Assembly: GCA_003559985.1 (NCBI GenBank) | Contig: PWJP01000126.1 | Coordinates: forward strand, 1-7,345 | DNA length: 7,345 bases | Direction: 5' to 3' | Source: Saprospirales bacterium | Lineage (GTDB): Bacteria > Bacteroidota > Bacteroidia > Chitinophagales > Saprospiraceae | Shown here: piece after piece, positions 1-7,162 of the stretch | Numbering within the stretch: the stretch's first letter is position 1 | Layout of the letters: each line of letters begins with the position of its first letter | Program-made: the position numbers and the translations under genes | The notes under the pieces: generated by a model | What the model was told of the DNA's origin: nothing | The model's input: the letters and a program-made list of their open reading frames with translations, nothing else | Database searches by the model: none

Positions 1-1718
1 AGGAGGGTAGTTCGCAAATTTTTGTGAGATGGATGGACACAGGGGATGTGGTCAGTGTCACCAATGTAAATCACAGTCCCTCCAATTTGACTTGGTCCCC
101 CGATGGGAAATACCTGCTTTTTAGCATGAGAATCCCCGCTCATGCGCCTCCCATTGCCGACATGCCATCAGCACCGCAGGGAGCAGATTGGGCAGCGGGC
201 CCGGAGGTGATTGAACACGTGCAGTACCGGGCAGATGGAAGACTCGGGTTTTTGGGAGAGGGATACCGTCATATTTTCATGGTAGCTGCTGAAGGAGGCG
301 CTCCCAAACAACTGACCGGGGGCATGTACAACCACACCAATCCCCTTTGGGCACCGGATGGAAACAGCATTCTTTTCACTGCCGACCGCTCCGGGAATGA
401 AGCCCTCGACCCCAATAATGCCAGAATTTTTGAAATGGACCTGGAAAGCCGCGAACTCGATGAGATTATCGACAGAAGAGGTCCCTACAACAGCCCCGCT
501 ATTTCACCCGATGGCAGACACATCGCCTTTGCCGGTTTCGAGGATGAATTTACCGGCTACCAGCAAAGTGAGCTATACATCATGGGCAGAGACGGTTCCA
601 ATCTGCGGGTTTTGATGGATGATTTTAACTACGATGTCAGTGTGCCGCGGTGGAGCAATCAGGGCGATGCGATTTACTTCAGGTACGATCGCGAAGGAGT
701 GACGAAGGCCGGGCGCGTGGACCTGGATGGAAATGTGCATGAAGTGGCCTCGGATATGAATGCCCCCACCATTGGGAGACCTTACGGCGGCGGCAATTTT
801 TCCGTTTCAAATGACGGGCGGATTGCTTTTCCCAAAGCCACCGCAGAGCGCCCTTCGGAACTGGCGGTTGCACAGCCCGGTGGTCGATCCTCCAGGGTGA
901 TAACCGACATCAATAAGTTGCTTTTTGAAAGTAGGAAAGTGGGTAAAGTAGAGGAGTTTTGGGTGGAGTCCAGTGTGGATGATTTTGAGGTACACGGTTG
1001 GATAGTTTATCCCCCGGATTACGAGGAGGGAGAGTCCTATCCGATGATCCTTGAAATCCACGGAGGGCCATATCGAAATTACGGGCCCCGGTTTTCTCCC
1101 GAATTGCAGTTGATGGCCGCCCAGGGCTATGTGGTGGTTTACACCAACCCGAGGGGAAGTACGAGCTACGGTCCCGACTTTGCCTCCTACATCAATCACA
1201 ACTACCCGAGTGAAGACCACGACGATCTGATGGATGCCGTGGACCATGTGGTTCAAATGGGTGTGGCCGATCCTAACAACCTTTTTATTACCGGCGGCAG
1301 TGGGGGAGGCGTACTCACTGCCTGGGCTATTGGAAAGACAGACCGCTTTGCTGCAGCGGTGGTTTCCAAACCGGTCATCAACTGGCACAGTTTTTCACTG
1401 GCAGCGGATATTTATCCCTATTTAATTAGGTACTGGTTTACCGCCATGCCCTGGGAAGACCCGGAGCAATACCTGGAGCGGTCTCCACTTATGCTGGTCG
1501 AAAATGTGAACACCCCGACCATGGTTTTAACCGGGGAGGAGGATTACCGGACGCCCATGTCAGAGAGCGAGCAGTATTACAACGCCCTTAAACTGCGAGA
1601 GGTGGAAGCAGCTCTGGTGAGATTTCCGGATACCCCTCACAACCTGGTGGGCAGGCCCTCCAATCTCATCAGACTGGTAGCAAATGTCACCGGCTGGTTT
1701 GACAGGTATCAGAATTGA
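1..1718 (+). CDS. S9-family serine peptidase (prolyl oligopeptidase / acylaminoacyl-peptidase type), 5'-truncated by the window edge
   Basis: Serine exopeptidase or oligopeptidase that should cleave short peptides. The reading frame is open to the left edge, and the residues before the GTG at 24 (EGSSQIF, then VRWMDTG) read as continuous propeller sequence, so that GTG is not the start. Numbering codons from 24, about 300 residues form a beta-propeller with repeated PD40-like strands (WSPDGKYLLFS at 24, WAPDGNSILFT at 109, SPDGRHIAFAG at 161, SNDGRIAF at 262). An alpha/beta-hydrolase domain (about 315-564) follows, with HGGPYRNYG at 346 and NPRGSTSYG at 375. The catalytic triad looks complete: Ser426 in GGSGGG, Asp507 in GEEDYRTP, His539 in DTPHN. 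These motifs fit MEROPS subfamily S9C. About 571 codons are visible; relatives are usually around 650-700 residues. Periplasmic or cytoplasmic location cannot be judged without the N-terminus. The next gene is convergent. Confidence 0.93.
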   Translation, partial: EGSSQIFVRWMDTGDVVSVTNVNHSPSNLTWSPDGKYLLFSMRIPAHAPPIADMPSAPQGADWAAGPEVIEHVQYRADGRLGFLGEGYRHIFMVAAEGGAPKQLTGGMYNHTNPLWAPDGNSILFTADRSGNEALDPNNARIFEMDLESRELDEIIDRRGPYNSPAISPDGRHIAFAGFEDEFTGYQQSELYIMGRDGSNLRVLMDDFNYDVSVPRWSNQGDAIYFRYDREGVTKAGRVDLDGNVHEVASDMNAPTIGRPYGGGNFSVSNDGRIAFPKATAERPSELAVAQPGGRSSRVITDINKLLFESRKVGKVEEFWVESSVDDFEVHGWIVYPPDYEEGESYPMILEIHGGPYRNYGPRFSPELQLMAAQGYVVVYTNPRGSTSYGPDFASYINHNYPSEDHDDLMDAVDHVVQMGVADPNNLFITGGSGGGVLTAWAIGKTDRFAAAVVSKPVINWHSFSLAADIYPYLIRYWFTAMPWEDPEQYLERSPLMLVENVNTPTMVLTGEEDYRTPMSESEQYYNALKLREVEAALVRFPDTPHNLVGRPSNLIRLVANVTGWFDRYQN

Positions 1719-1931
1719 TTTTTTTCTAAAAAATTGATCCTGCATGATTTGAGAGAAATTGGCTTGACTTTAGCGGATTGGCATAGGAATTGTAAATCGG
1801 GAGTGGTTTTTTCGGAAAAACACCCCGGGTAAACTGCCAGGCTGGTGGGGAAATACTCTTTGCTAATAGTTAAACACATTCAACTTTTTTAACCCAAGAT
1901 CCGTGTCCGTAACCTGGCATGCCGGGAATAA
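1719..1931. other. convergent intergenic gap with weak hairpins, no gene
   Basis: This 213-bp gap separates the 3' ends of the peptidase and the transporter genes. An all-A/T inverted repeat (T run 1719-1725, A run 1728-1733) lies directly after the peptidase stop codon. A second small hairpin has arms GTTTTT and AAAAAC around a TCGG loop (1806-1821). A third, imperfect G/C stem (1913-1926) lies just beyond the transporter stop codon on the - strand. Each could help end transcription, but none has the strong GC stem plus U-tract of a textbook intrinsic terminator. No convincing open frame or RNA gene is seen. Confidence 0.4.
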
Positions 1932-2816
1932 TCAATATCGGCTGTCATTTGAGTCCGAAAAAATACTGAGGGCTGTAACGGCGGCCAGAATCAATCCCAT
2001 CCCCAATAATTGCAGTCCGTAAAGTCTTTCGAATAAAATGATGATTCCTATCAGCGATGCCGTTACCGGTTCGACCATCGCCACAATGGAGGCCACAGCC
2101 GGAGGGGTGTGATTCAGTCCAATTACATATATGATGAACGACAATCCCGCCCCAAGGACTCCCAGTATGACAAAAAGGTGCCAGTTCGGCGCACTTAATA
2201 CTTTCATGGTTTGGCTGGTATCACTCATCCAAACGAGTATGAGCGTCATTGTGGAGAAAGCGATGGTAAGGATAGCCTGCGGGCTTCCGTGAGGAGCAGC
2301 GAACTTTAATCCGAATAAGAATGCCGCATAAGACAAGCCTGCGCCCAGTCCGGCAAGGATGGCAAGAATGGTGATTTCACTCGCGCCAATCTTGTATATT
2401 TCTGTAAGAAGTCCAACGCCCAAAATTACCATTACCACTGTAGCCCACTTGAGCGCGGAGGGTTTTTCCAGTTTGAGTATAAAAGAGATAATGAAAACGA
2501 ATATGGGTGCGCAGTACATAAGAGTGGCTGCCACCGCTACACTTCCCTCTGCAATGCTGATGAAGTAGAATGAAAAATTACCGGCTATCCCCAACCCCGC
2601 AACCACCGACCAGAACCACAATTTCCGATTTTTCAATCCACTTCCTTGTGGCTGCAATGCCAACCAGACGAGTACAAACAACAATCCAATTGCACCCCTG
2701 TAAAAGGAGGCGACAACCGGATCCCAGCCCCTGCTTGTGAGAATGCCACCTATTCCTCCTGCCACTCCCCAAAAAAGTGCTGCCAACACCACATAAGCCG
2801 TACTTGTGTTTTTCAT
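1932..2816 (-). CDS. EamA/DMT-superfamily transporter (10 TM, RhaT/YdcZ-like permease)
   Basis: Inner-membrane permease of the drug/metabolite transporter superfamily; substrate and direction cannot be told from sequence. From the ATG chosen here the protein has 294 residues, typical for the family, with ten hydrophobic segments. These form two EamA halves, each ending in the expected pattern of small residues, a proline and a glutamate: AVAATLMYCAPIFVFIISF, closing with KLE, and AVASIVAMVEPVTASLIGI, closing with FER. A TTG four codons upstream (2826-2828) would extend it to 298 residues. I prefer the ATG at 2814-2816: a weak GGAAAG lies just before it, and the TTG falls inside a good -7 promoter element. 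The C-terminus is a short polar tail (SDSNDSRY). The gene stands alone: convergent with the peptidase gene and divergent from the TonB receptor gene. Confidence 0.9.
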   Translation of the reverse strand: MKNTSTAYVVLAALFWGVAGGIGGILTSRGWDPVVASFYRGAIGLLFVLVWLALQPQGSGLKNRKLWFWSVVAGLGIAGNFSFYFISIAEGSVAVAATLMYCAPIFVFIISFILKLEKPSALKWATVVMVILGVGLLTEIYKIGASEITILAILAGLGAGLSYAAFLFGLKFAAPHGSPQAILTIAFSTMTLILVWMSDTSQTMKVLSAPNWHLFVILGVLGAGLSFIIYVIGLNHTPPAVASIVAMVEPVTASLIGIIILFERLYGLQLLGMGLILAAVTALSIFSDSNDSRY

Positions 2817-2825
2817 GGCTTTCCA

Positions 2826-2833
2826 CAAATGTA
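2826..2833 (-). promoter_or_regulatory. candidate Bacteroidota -7 element for the transporter gene
   Basis: On the - strand this reads TACATTTG, an exact match to the TAnnTTTG -7 consensus of Bacteroidota primary sigma factors. Transcription would start only a few bases before the ATG at 2816, giving an almost leaderless mRNA. No TTG-type -33 element is seen at the usual 17-23 bp upstream, so the call rests on the -7 box alone. Confidence 0.35.
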
Positions 2834-3098
2834 ATTCATTCCCCGGGGTTTGTATTGCACTGGATTTTTTGTTTGAGAAAAAATTGGTTAGAAAGTTGAT
2901 TCAGGGATTGTCTCAAAGTTAGCTTTAGCGTTTCTTACTGCGCTTTTCGAATGGCTGAATTCAAGCAAATCACCTGTTGCTCTTTCTTTCAGCTTGGCAA
3001 GCAAACAAATTAATCGAAAAGTTTATGAAGAACCGAATAGGCTCCCGCAGCTCGTATGAACCTGTTAAACTCTGCTTAATAATCAGATTTTCTAAGAG
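2834..3098. other. divergent intergenic region, no gene recognised
   Basis: This is the central part of the roughly 330-bp region between the divergent transporter and TonB-receptor genes. It is A/T-rich with short runs of A and T. One open stretch on the + strand enters the receptor gene out of frame, has biased, non-protein-like composition and no family resemblance, and I treat it as non-coding. I see no tRNA, riboswitch-like fold, palindromic operator or repeat. It most likely carries regulatory DNA for the two flanking genes. Confidence 0.5.
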
Positions 3099-3124
3099 TT
3101 GTCAGATCAATTTTCTTAATTTTG
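3099..3124 (+). promoter_or_regulatory. candidate promoter of the TonB-dependent receptor gene
   Basis: TAATTTTG at 3117-3124 matches the Bacteroidota -7 consensus TAnnTTTG exactly. A TTG at 3099-3101 could be the -33 element, though the 15-bp gap is slightly shorter than the usual 17-23. The predicted transcription start near 3130 leaves a leader of about 15 bases before the ATG at 3146. Confidence 0.5.
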
Positions 3125-3145
3125 AGCATTCAAAATATCACTTAG

Positions 3146-5440
3146 ATGCAGAACATGCGACATTGGATACTCTTTATACCACTGATCCTGTTGTCTTTCA
3201 GCCTTCAATCCCAGGATGGGGCGACCATCAGGGGGAATGTGTTTGACAGTCAGAGCGGTGATCCGATTTCCTTTGGAAATGTTTTTATCGAAGAACTCAC
3301 CCGCGGTGCCAATACCGACCTGGATGGTTTTTTTAACTTCTCTGAGTTGGAAGCCGGCACATACACTCTTGTTTTTACTTATCTTGGCTATGATAGCTCT
3401 GTGGTTGAGGTCAATCTACGTCGCAACGATATAGAGTATCTGAGGGTTTTCATGGATCCATCCGGTGTTACTTTGGGTGAGGTGGACGTGTCAGCAAGGC
3501 GCGATCAGGCCCAAACGCAGGTTCAGGTATCGCGGCTTCAAGTTTCGCCCAGTGATTTGAGAGCACTTCCCTCCACGGGAGGTGACCCGGACCTTGCGCA
3601 GTATCTCCCGGTTTTGCCCGGAGTGGTTTTTACCGGAGATCAGGGAGGACAGCTATACATCAGGGGTGGCAGCCCTGTTCAGAACAGGGTGTTATTGGAT
3701 GGAATGACCATTTACAACCCCTTTCACTCCATCGGCTTTTACAGTGTTTTTGATACAGAGACTATACAAAATGTGGATGTGTACACCGGAGGATTTGGCG
3801 CGCAATATGGCGGGCGTACCTCGGCAGTGATTGATGTCAGAACCCGGGATGGCAATATGCGCCGCAATTCGGGGATGGTTTCGGTAAGCCCCTTCCAGTC
3901 GCGTTTTCTACTCGAAGGACCAATCAAAAAGATGACTCCGAGAGGGGATGAAGGCAGCATCTCTTTTATGTTGTCCGGGAAGACCTCTTACCTGGACAGA
4001 ACTTCCAAAAATATATACTCCTACGCATCTGATTCACTGGGACTCCCTTTTTCCTTCACCGATCTGTACGGAAAATTGACCTTTTTGGGAGCGAATGGCT
4101 CAAAGGTTTCACTGTTTGGTTTCAACCACCAGGACCGGGTGGATTACCCGGGTATTGCATCGGTGGATTGGAATTCATACGGTGGAGGTGCACGTATCAG
4201 CATCATTCCCGCAAACAGCAATTTGATCATTGGCTCTACACTGGCTTTCAGCGAGTATGAGATAGAGATGGTCGAAGGCGATGAGCCCCCGAGACGAAAT
4301 GCGATTTCCGGCTTTGATATCGGGTTGGATTTCACCTACTTTGGAGCTACCAGCGAAATACGCTACGGCTTTAATGTGCACGGACTCAGTACTGACTTCA
4401 GTTTCCGCAATCCGGTGGGCATCACCTTTTCGCAGACGACCAATAATACTGAGATATCTGCATTTTTCAATGTGAACCAAAAGTGGGGAGATGCTATAAT
4501 TGAACCCGGGGTGAGGCTGCACTACTACGCATCTATCAATGCCCTGAGTTTCGAACCGAGACTCGGCGCCAAGTGGAATGTGACCGATGATTTCAGATTG
4601 AAGGCAGCAGGTGGAATATATTCTCAAAATCTGATAAGCACCATCAACGAGAGAGACATCGTAAACCTCTTCAACGGTTTTTTGAGTGCGACAGGAGAAA
4701 CCATCTACGAACCAGGGTCCACTACCCGCGAGGCCGATAGCAGATTGCAAAAAGCGTGGCACATCGGTGGTGGTTTTGAGCTGGATTTGATGAATAATTT
4801 TCTGGAGCTTAATGTAGAGCCCTACTACAAGCGCTTTGATCGCATAGTAAACATCAACCGAAACAAACTCAGACCGGGCGATCCCAACTATGTAAGCGAA
4901 ACTGGCAATGCTTACGGATTGGATATTTCCGCGGCCTACGATAGAAACAACCTTTACATTTGGGCCACGTATTCGCTGGCCTATGTGGATAGGGACGACG
5001 GATTCCAAACCTATCCGACCAATTTTGACCGCAGACACAATGCCAACTTGTTAGTGACCTACCGCTTTGGTGGAGAAAATCAGTGGGAAGCAGGTGCGCG
5101 CTGGAATCTGGGCTCTGGCTTCCCCTTTACGAGGATCAGGGCATTTTTCGGGGACTACCGATTTGACCGGCCCAGTGAGTTCGATGTGGTTAGCGGCAAT
5201 CCGGAGGTGCGGCCCATTTTTGAAGAGGAATTGAATGCAGGTAGGTTGCCCTATTACCACAGACTTGATCTATCACTCAAGCGCTTTGTAAAGCTTACCA
5301 ACAATATCGACCTGGAACTCACAGCAAGCGTTACCAACGCATACGACAGAGAAAATATCTTCTACTTTGATGTGGTCGAACTGGAGCGGGTGGATCAACT
5401 GCCCATACTTCCGAGTATATCGGCCAAATTTAGTTTCTGA
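3146..5440 (+). CDS. TonB-dependent outer-membrane receptor with CarboxypepD_reg-like N-domain
   Basis: Gated outer-membrane beta-barrel that should import a scarce substrate using TonB-ExbBD energy. Of 764 residues, about 1-22 form a signal peptide (basic RH, then a leucine-rich core ending near LQSQ). A carboxypeptidase-regulatory-like beta-sandwich follows at about 26-105 (TIRGNVFDSQSGDPISFGNV, GTYTLVFTYLGY). A TonB-box-like LGEVDVSA sits at 110-117. The plug domain spans about 125-235, with conserved LYIRGGSPVQNRVLLDG, QNVDVYTGGFGAQYGGR and SAVIDVRTRDG. The rest has alternating aromatic barrel strands and ends in phenylalanine (SAKFSF), as outer-membrane proteins usually do. An alternative start is the ATG at 3155 (MRHWILF), giving a more compact signal peptide. 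No SusD-like lipoprotein, TonB or metabolic gene is adjacent, so it is not a SusCD pair and the substrate is unknown. The barrel is shorter than in SusC proteins (about 1000 residues), closer to siderophore, cofactor or metal receptors. Confidence 0.93.
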   Translation: MQNMRHWILFIPLILLSFSLQSQDGATIRGNVFDSQSGDPISFGNVFIEELTRGANTDLDGFFNFSELEAGTYTLVFTYLGYDSSVVEVNLRRNDIEYLRVFMDPSGVTLGEVDVSARRDQAQTQVQVSRLQVSPSDLRALPSTGGDPDLAQYLPVLPGVVFTGDQGGQLYIRGGSPVQNRVLLDGMTIYNPFHSIGFYSVFDTETIQNVDVYTGGFGAQYGGRTSAVIDVRTRDGNMRRNSGMVSVSPFQSRFLLEGPIKKMTPRGDEGSISFMLSGKTSYLDRTSKNIYSYASDSLGLPFSFTDLYGKLTFLGANGSKVSLFGFNHQDRVDYPGIASVDWNSYGGGARISIIPANSNLIIGSTLAFSEYEIEMVEGDEPPRRNAISGFDIGLDFTYFGATSEIRYGFNVHGLSTDFSFRNPVGITFSQTTNNTEISAFFNVNQKWGDAIIEPGVRLHYYASINALSFEPRLGAKWNVTDDFRLKAAGGIYSQNLISTINERDIVNLFNGFLSATGETIYEPGSTTREADSRLQKAWHIGGGFELDLMNNFLELNVEPYYKRFDRIVNINRNKLRPGDPNYVSETGNAYGLDISAAYDRNNLYIWATYSLAYVDRDDGFQTYPTNFDRRHNANLLVTYRFGGENQWEAGARWNLGSGFPFTRIRAFFGDYRFDRPSEFDVVSGNPEVRPIFEEELNAGRLPYYHRLDLSLKRFVKLTNNIDLELTASVTNAYDRENIFYFDVVELERVDQLPILPSISAKFSF

Positions 5441-5455
5441 CCCAAACTTGTGGGT
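5440..5455 (+). terminator. weak hairpin at the end of the receptor gene
   Basis: ACCCA and TGGGT form a 5-bp stem around a 6-base loop, starting at the last base of the receptor stop codon. There is no T-run directly after it (a short TTTTATT lies about 27 bases further on), so this is at best a weak or attenuating terminator. Confidence 0.2.
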
Positions 5456-5529
5456 GAATTGAATGAGAAATTGCGCTAAACCTTTTATTCTGTGGTGCGT
5501 TGAATCCATGCCCTGTGATAAAAATTCTG

Positions 5530-5537
5530 TAATTTTG
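5530..5537 (+). promoter_or_regulatory. candidate distal -7 element for the STAS-rnz operon
   Basis: TAATTTTG matches TAnnTTTG exactly. Transcription from here would start near 5544 and give a leader of nearly 40 bases. The closest TTG upstream (5500-5502) is 27 bp away, longer than the usual spacing, so the -33 element is doubtful. Confidence 0.35.
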
Positions 5538-5566
5538 CATCCAGGCTGGTCAAAATTGTAAACTTT

Positions 5567-5574
5567 TATTTTTG
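5567..5574 (+). promoter_or_regulatory. candidate proximal -7 element for the STAS-rnz operon
   Basis: TATTTTTG also matches TAnnTTTG. Its predicted start lies at about 5580, at or next to the ATG at 5582, which would make the transcript leaderless or nearly so. No TTG is found at the proper distance upstream. The stretch is T-rich, so a chance match is possible. Confidence 0.3.
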
Positions 5575-5581
5575 ATACAAT

Positions 5582-5959
5582 ATGAAATACGAACTTGAAA
5601 AGAAGGATCAATATACTGTTTTTAAGGTGAAGGAGGAGAATATCAACTCGGTACTTGCCCCTCAATTGAAGAGTGAGTTTATCTTCCTTCACAACGAAGG
5701 GGTTACCAATCTCATCTTTGACCTCAGCAAGGTGAAGTACATCGACAGTTCGGGCCTTAGCGCCATATTGACGGCCAATCGCCTTTGGAAAAACAGTGGC
5801 ACACTGGTTATTACGGGAGTGGATCACGAACATGTGAAAAAAATTATCGAGATATCCCGGCTGGATACCATTTTGAATATCATCCCGACTCTTCAAGAAT
5901 CCGTGGAGTACGTGATGATGGAAGAGATAGAGAGAGAACTGCAAAAGGAAGAGGAGTAA
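5582..5959 (+). CDS. STAS-domain protein, anti-anti-sigma factor (SpoIIAA/RsbV-like)
   Basis: Small cytoplasmic protein of 125 residues, almost entirely one STAS domain. Such proteins usually bind an anti-sigma kinase or another partner, with binding switched off by phosphorylation of a conserved serine. The core LIFDLSKVKYIDSSGLSAIL (44-63) contains the DSSG motif; Ser57 aligns with the phosphorylated serine of SpoIIAA. A glycine-bearing turn follows at NSGTLVITGV (71-80), and helix-forming segments end the domain. The last 15 residues are strongly acidic (MEEIERELQKEEE) and go beyond the minimal domain. The ATG has no Shine-Dalgarno sequence; two candidate -7 elements precede it. Ribonuclease Z follows after 38 bp on the same strand, so co-transcription is likely. 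As I recall, this STAS-rnz order occurs in other Bacteroidota. No RsbW-like kinase or PP2C phosphatase lies in the window, so partner and output are unknown. Confidence 0.9.
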   Translation: MKYELEKKDQYTVFKVKEENINSVLAPQLKSEFIFLHNEGVTNLIFDLSKVKYIDSSGLSAILTANRLWKNSGTLVITGVDHEHVKKIIEISRLDTILNIIPTLQESVEYVMMEEIERELQKEEE

Positions 5960-5997
5960 GGCATTTGCCCCTACGGAAAATCTCTTAAAACCATTCA

Positions 5998-6915
5998 ATG
6001 GAATTCAATGTCCTGATTCTCGGAAGCAATTCTGCTCTGCCGGCTCACGGCAGACATCCGAGTGCCCAACTTATCAATATTCACGATCAATTTTACCTGA
6101 TGGACTGTGGGGAAGGGACACAGATGCAGTTGGATCGCTACGATGCGAAAAAAAGCAGAATTGAATGCGTGTTTATTAGCCATTTGCACGGAGATCACTA
6201 CTTCGGTTTGTTCGGACTTTTGACCACCTACAATCTCATGCAGCGAACTCAACCCCTTAAGGTGTTTGGGCCCCTGGGATTGAAAAAAATGATAGCTACA
6301 GTCATCCACGGCACAGGAAATGAGCTTAAGTACGAACTTGAAATCGTAGAACTGGACTTTGAGGATGGTGCACAGTTAATCTTCGAGGACCGCGAGGCCA
6401 GGGTAGTGGCTTTTCCGCTTCAACACAGGATTCCCACCTACGGATTTATTTTTGAGGAAAAAAAGGTGCGGGTAAAGTTGGATGGGCGACTGCTCGACCA
6501 GCACAAAGTACCCGAAGGCATGAGGGAAGATATTCGTGCAGGCAAAGATTTTACCGACGAAAATGGTAAGCGGTACCCGGCATCTTACTTTCAATTGGAA
6601 CAAATCACCCCGGGCAGGTACGCCTACTGCTCCGATACCCGATACTTTGAAAAACTCGCAGATTATGTAAAAGGGGTAGATTTATTCTACCACGAGGCTA
6701 CCTTCCTGGACTCGGAAAAAGAACGCGCTGAGAAAACCTTGCACGCCACAGCACGGCAGGCAGCCGAAACTGCGAAGAACGCCGAAGTGGGGCGTTTGCT
6801 GCTCGGCCATTTCTCATCCAGATATAAATCCCTCAACGATTTTTCCAAAGAGGCCAAATCTGTTTTTCCACACACTTACCTGGCTGTAGAGGGAGATGTC
6901 TTTTCGATTGATTGA
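5998..6915 (+). CDS. rnz: ribonuclease Z (tRNA 3'-processing endonuclease)
   Basis: Zinc-dependent endonuclease that removes the 3' trailer from precursor tRNAs in the cytoplasm, normally as a homodimer. The 305 residues fit the short bacterial RNase Z form. All metallo-beta-lactamase motifs are present: motif II HLHGDH at 62-67 (His62, His64, Asp66, His67), His143 in LQHRIPTYG, Asp213 in YCSDTRYF, the HEAT motif at 232-235, His249 in the conserved HATARQAA stretch, and His271 in GHFSSRY. The segment at about 158-195 (LLDQHKVPEGMREDIRAGKD) matches the flexible arm that grips the tRNA elbow in this family. The ATG is supported by the family-typical start MEFNVLILGSNSALP; no Shine-Dalgarno is seen. 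It follows the STAS gene after 38 bp and is probably its operon partner. A tRNA-Lys gene lies downstream with its own promoter. Confidence 0.96.
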   Translation: MEFNVLILGSNSALPAHGRHPSAQLINIHDQFYLMDCGEGTQMQLDRYDAKKSRIECVFISHLHGDHYFGLFGLLTTYNLMQRTQPLKVFGPLGLKKMIATVIHGTGNELKYELEIVELDFEDGAQLIFEDREARVVAFPLQHRIPTYGFIFEEKKVRVKLDGRLLDQHKVPEGMREDIRAGKDFTDENGKRYPASYFQLEQITPGRYAYCSDTRYFEKLADYVKGVDLFYHEATFLDSEKERAEKTLHATARQAAETAKNAEVGRLLLGHFSSRYKSLNDFSKEAKSVFPHTYLAVEGDVFSID

Positions 6916-6931
6916 ATCTTACAGATTCTTT
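6914..6931 (+). terminator. candidate terminator hairpin of the STAS-rnz operon
   Basis: GAATCT (6914-6919) and AGATTC (6923-6928) form a perfect 6-bp stem with a 3-base loop, followed by TTT. It begins within the rnz stop codon. The stem is A/T-rich and the T tract short, so termination would be modest, but it is the clearest hairpin at this gene end. Confidence 0.4.
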
Positions 6932-7162
6932 ACACATAGATCATCGCTTATGAATCACTAAAGAACAGCACCCTGATGGGGCGCAGCAGCAAGGTCGGAA
7001 GGGGAAATAGCTCGCGCAAATCAACAACCCCAGGGAATATATTATTCCGGCTACATGGATGCCACGCTTGTCGCCCACCCCTTTGGCACAATACTAACCA
7101 CTCTCGAATCAATAAAAATTTCCTCTACCAATAAGATCTAATATAGATTTTCAAGTTGCTGA
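6932..7162. other. unexplained intergenic segment with a GC-richer, possibly structured island
   Basis: The segment between rnz and tRNA-Lys is clearly richer in G and C at about 6970-7100 than the A/T-rich flanks. It holds a possible stem of GCGCAGC (6981-6987) with GCT (7010-7012) and GCGC (7014-7017), one base bulged, around a purine-rich loop. A second perfect hairpin is GGAATA (7034-7039) with TATTCC (7043-7048). Short open frames exist on both strands (52 codons from the ATG at 6976; about 58 codons on the - strand from 7124 to 6948, without an ATG), but neither resembles a protein I know. It could be a non-coding RNA, a dispersed intergenic repeat or the remnant of a lost gene. I see no TAnnTTTG promoter directly before it. 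Confidence 0.4.

Noticed and set aside
1..6. AGGAGG, a perfect Shine-Dalgarno-like string, upstream of the GTG at 24
   Set aside because: The spacing (17 bases) is too long, the bases are codons of the continuing peptidase frame, and the upstream residues fit the propeller.
807..1388. 193-codon antisense frame within the peptidase gene
   Set aside because: It lies opposite conserved catalytic-domain sequence and has no promoter or recognisable product.
2977..3246. 89-codon open frame on the + strand overlapping the start of the receptor gene
   Set aside because: Out of frame with the receptor, covers its promoter and signal-peptide region, and shows no domain or protein-like pattern.
4175..5038. 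Long (287-codon) open frame on the - strand inside the receptor gene
   Set aside because: It lies entirely antisense to a well-supported beta-barrel sequence and shows no recognisable family. Such frames are common opposite coding DNA.
5500..5510. TTGAATCCATG shared with 7235-7245, both upstream of -7 elements
   Set aside because: The distance to the -7 box differs (30 versus 20 bases start to start), and several 11-base repeats are expected by chance in a window this size.
6981..7017. Resemblance of the purine-rich loop (GGTCGGAAGG) to the GGAA tetraloop region of SRP RNA
   Set aside because: The flanking symmetric-loop signatures of SRP domain IV are missing and the pairing around the GGAA does not form a stem.
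6976..7134. 52-codon open frame starting MGRSSKVGRGNSS on the + strand
   Set aside because: Basic, low-likeness composition, no recognised domain, no promoter, and it covers possible hairpins. Kept only as part of the unexplained island.
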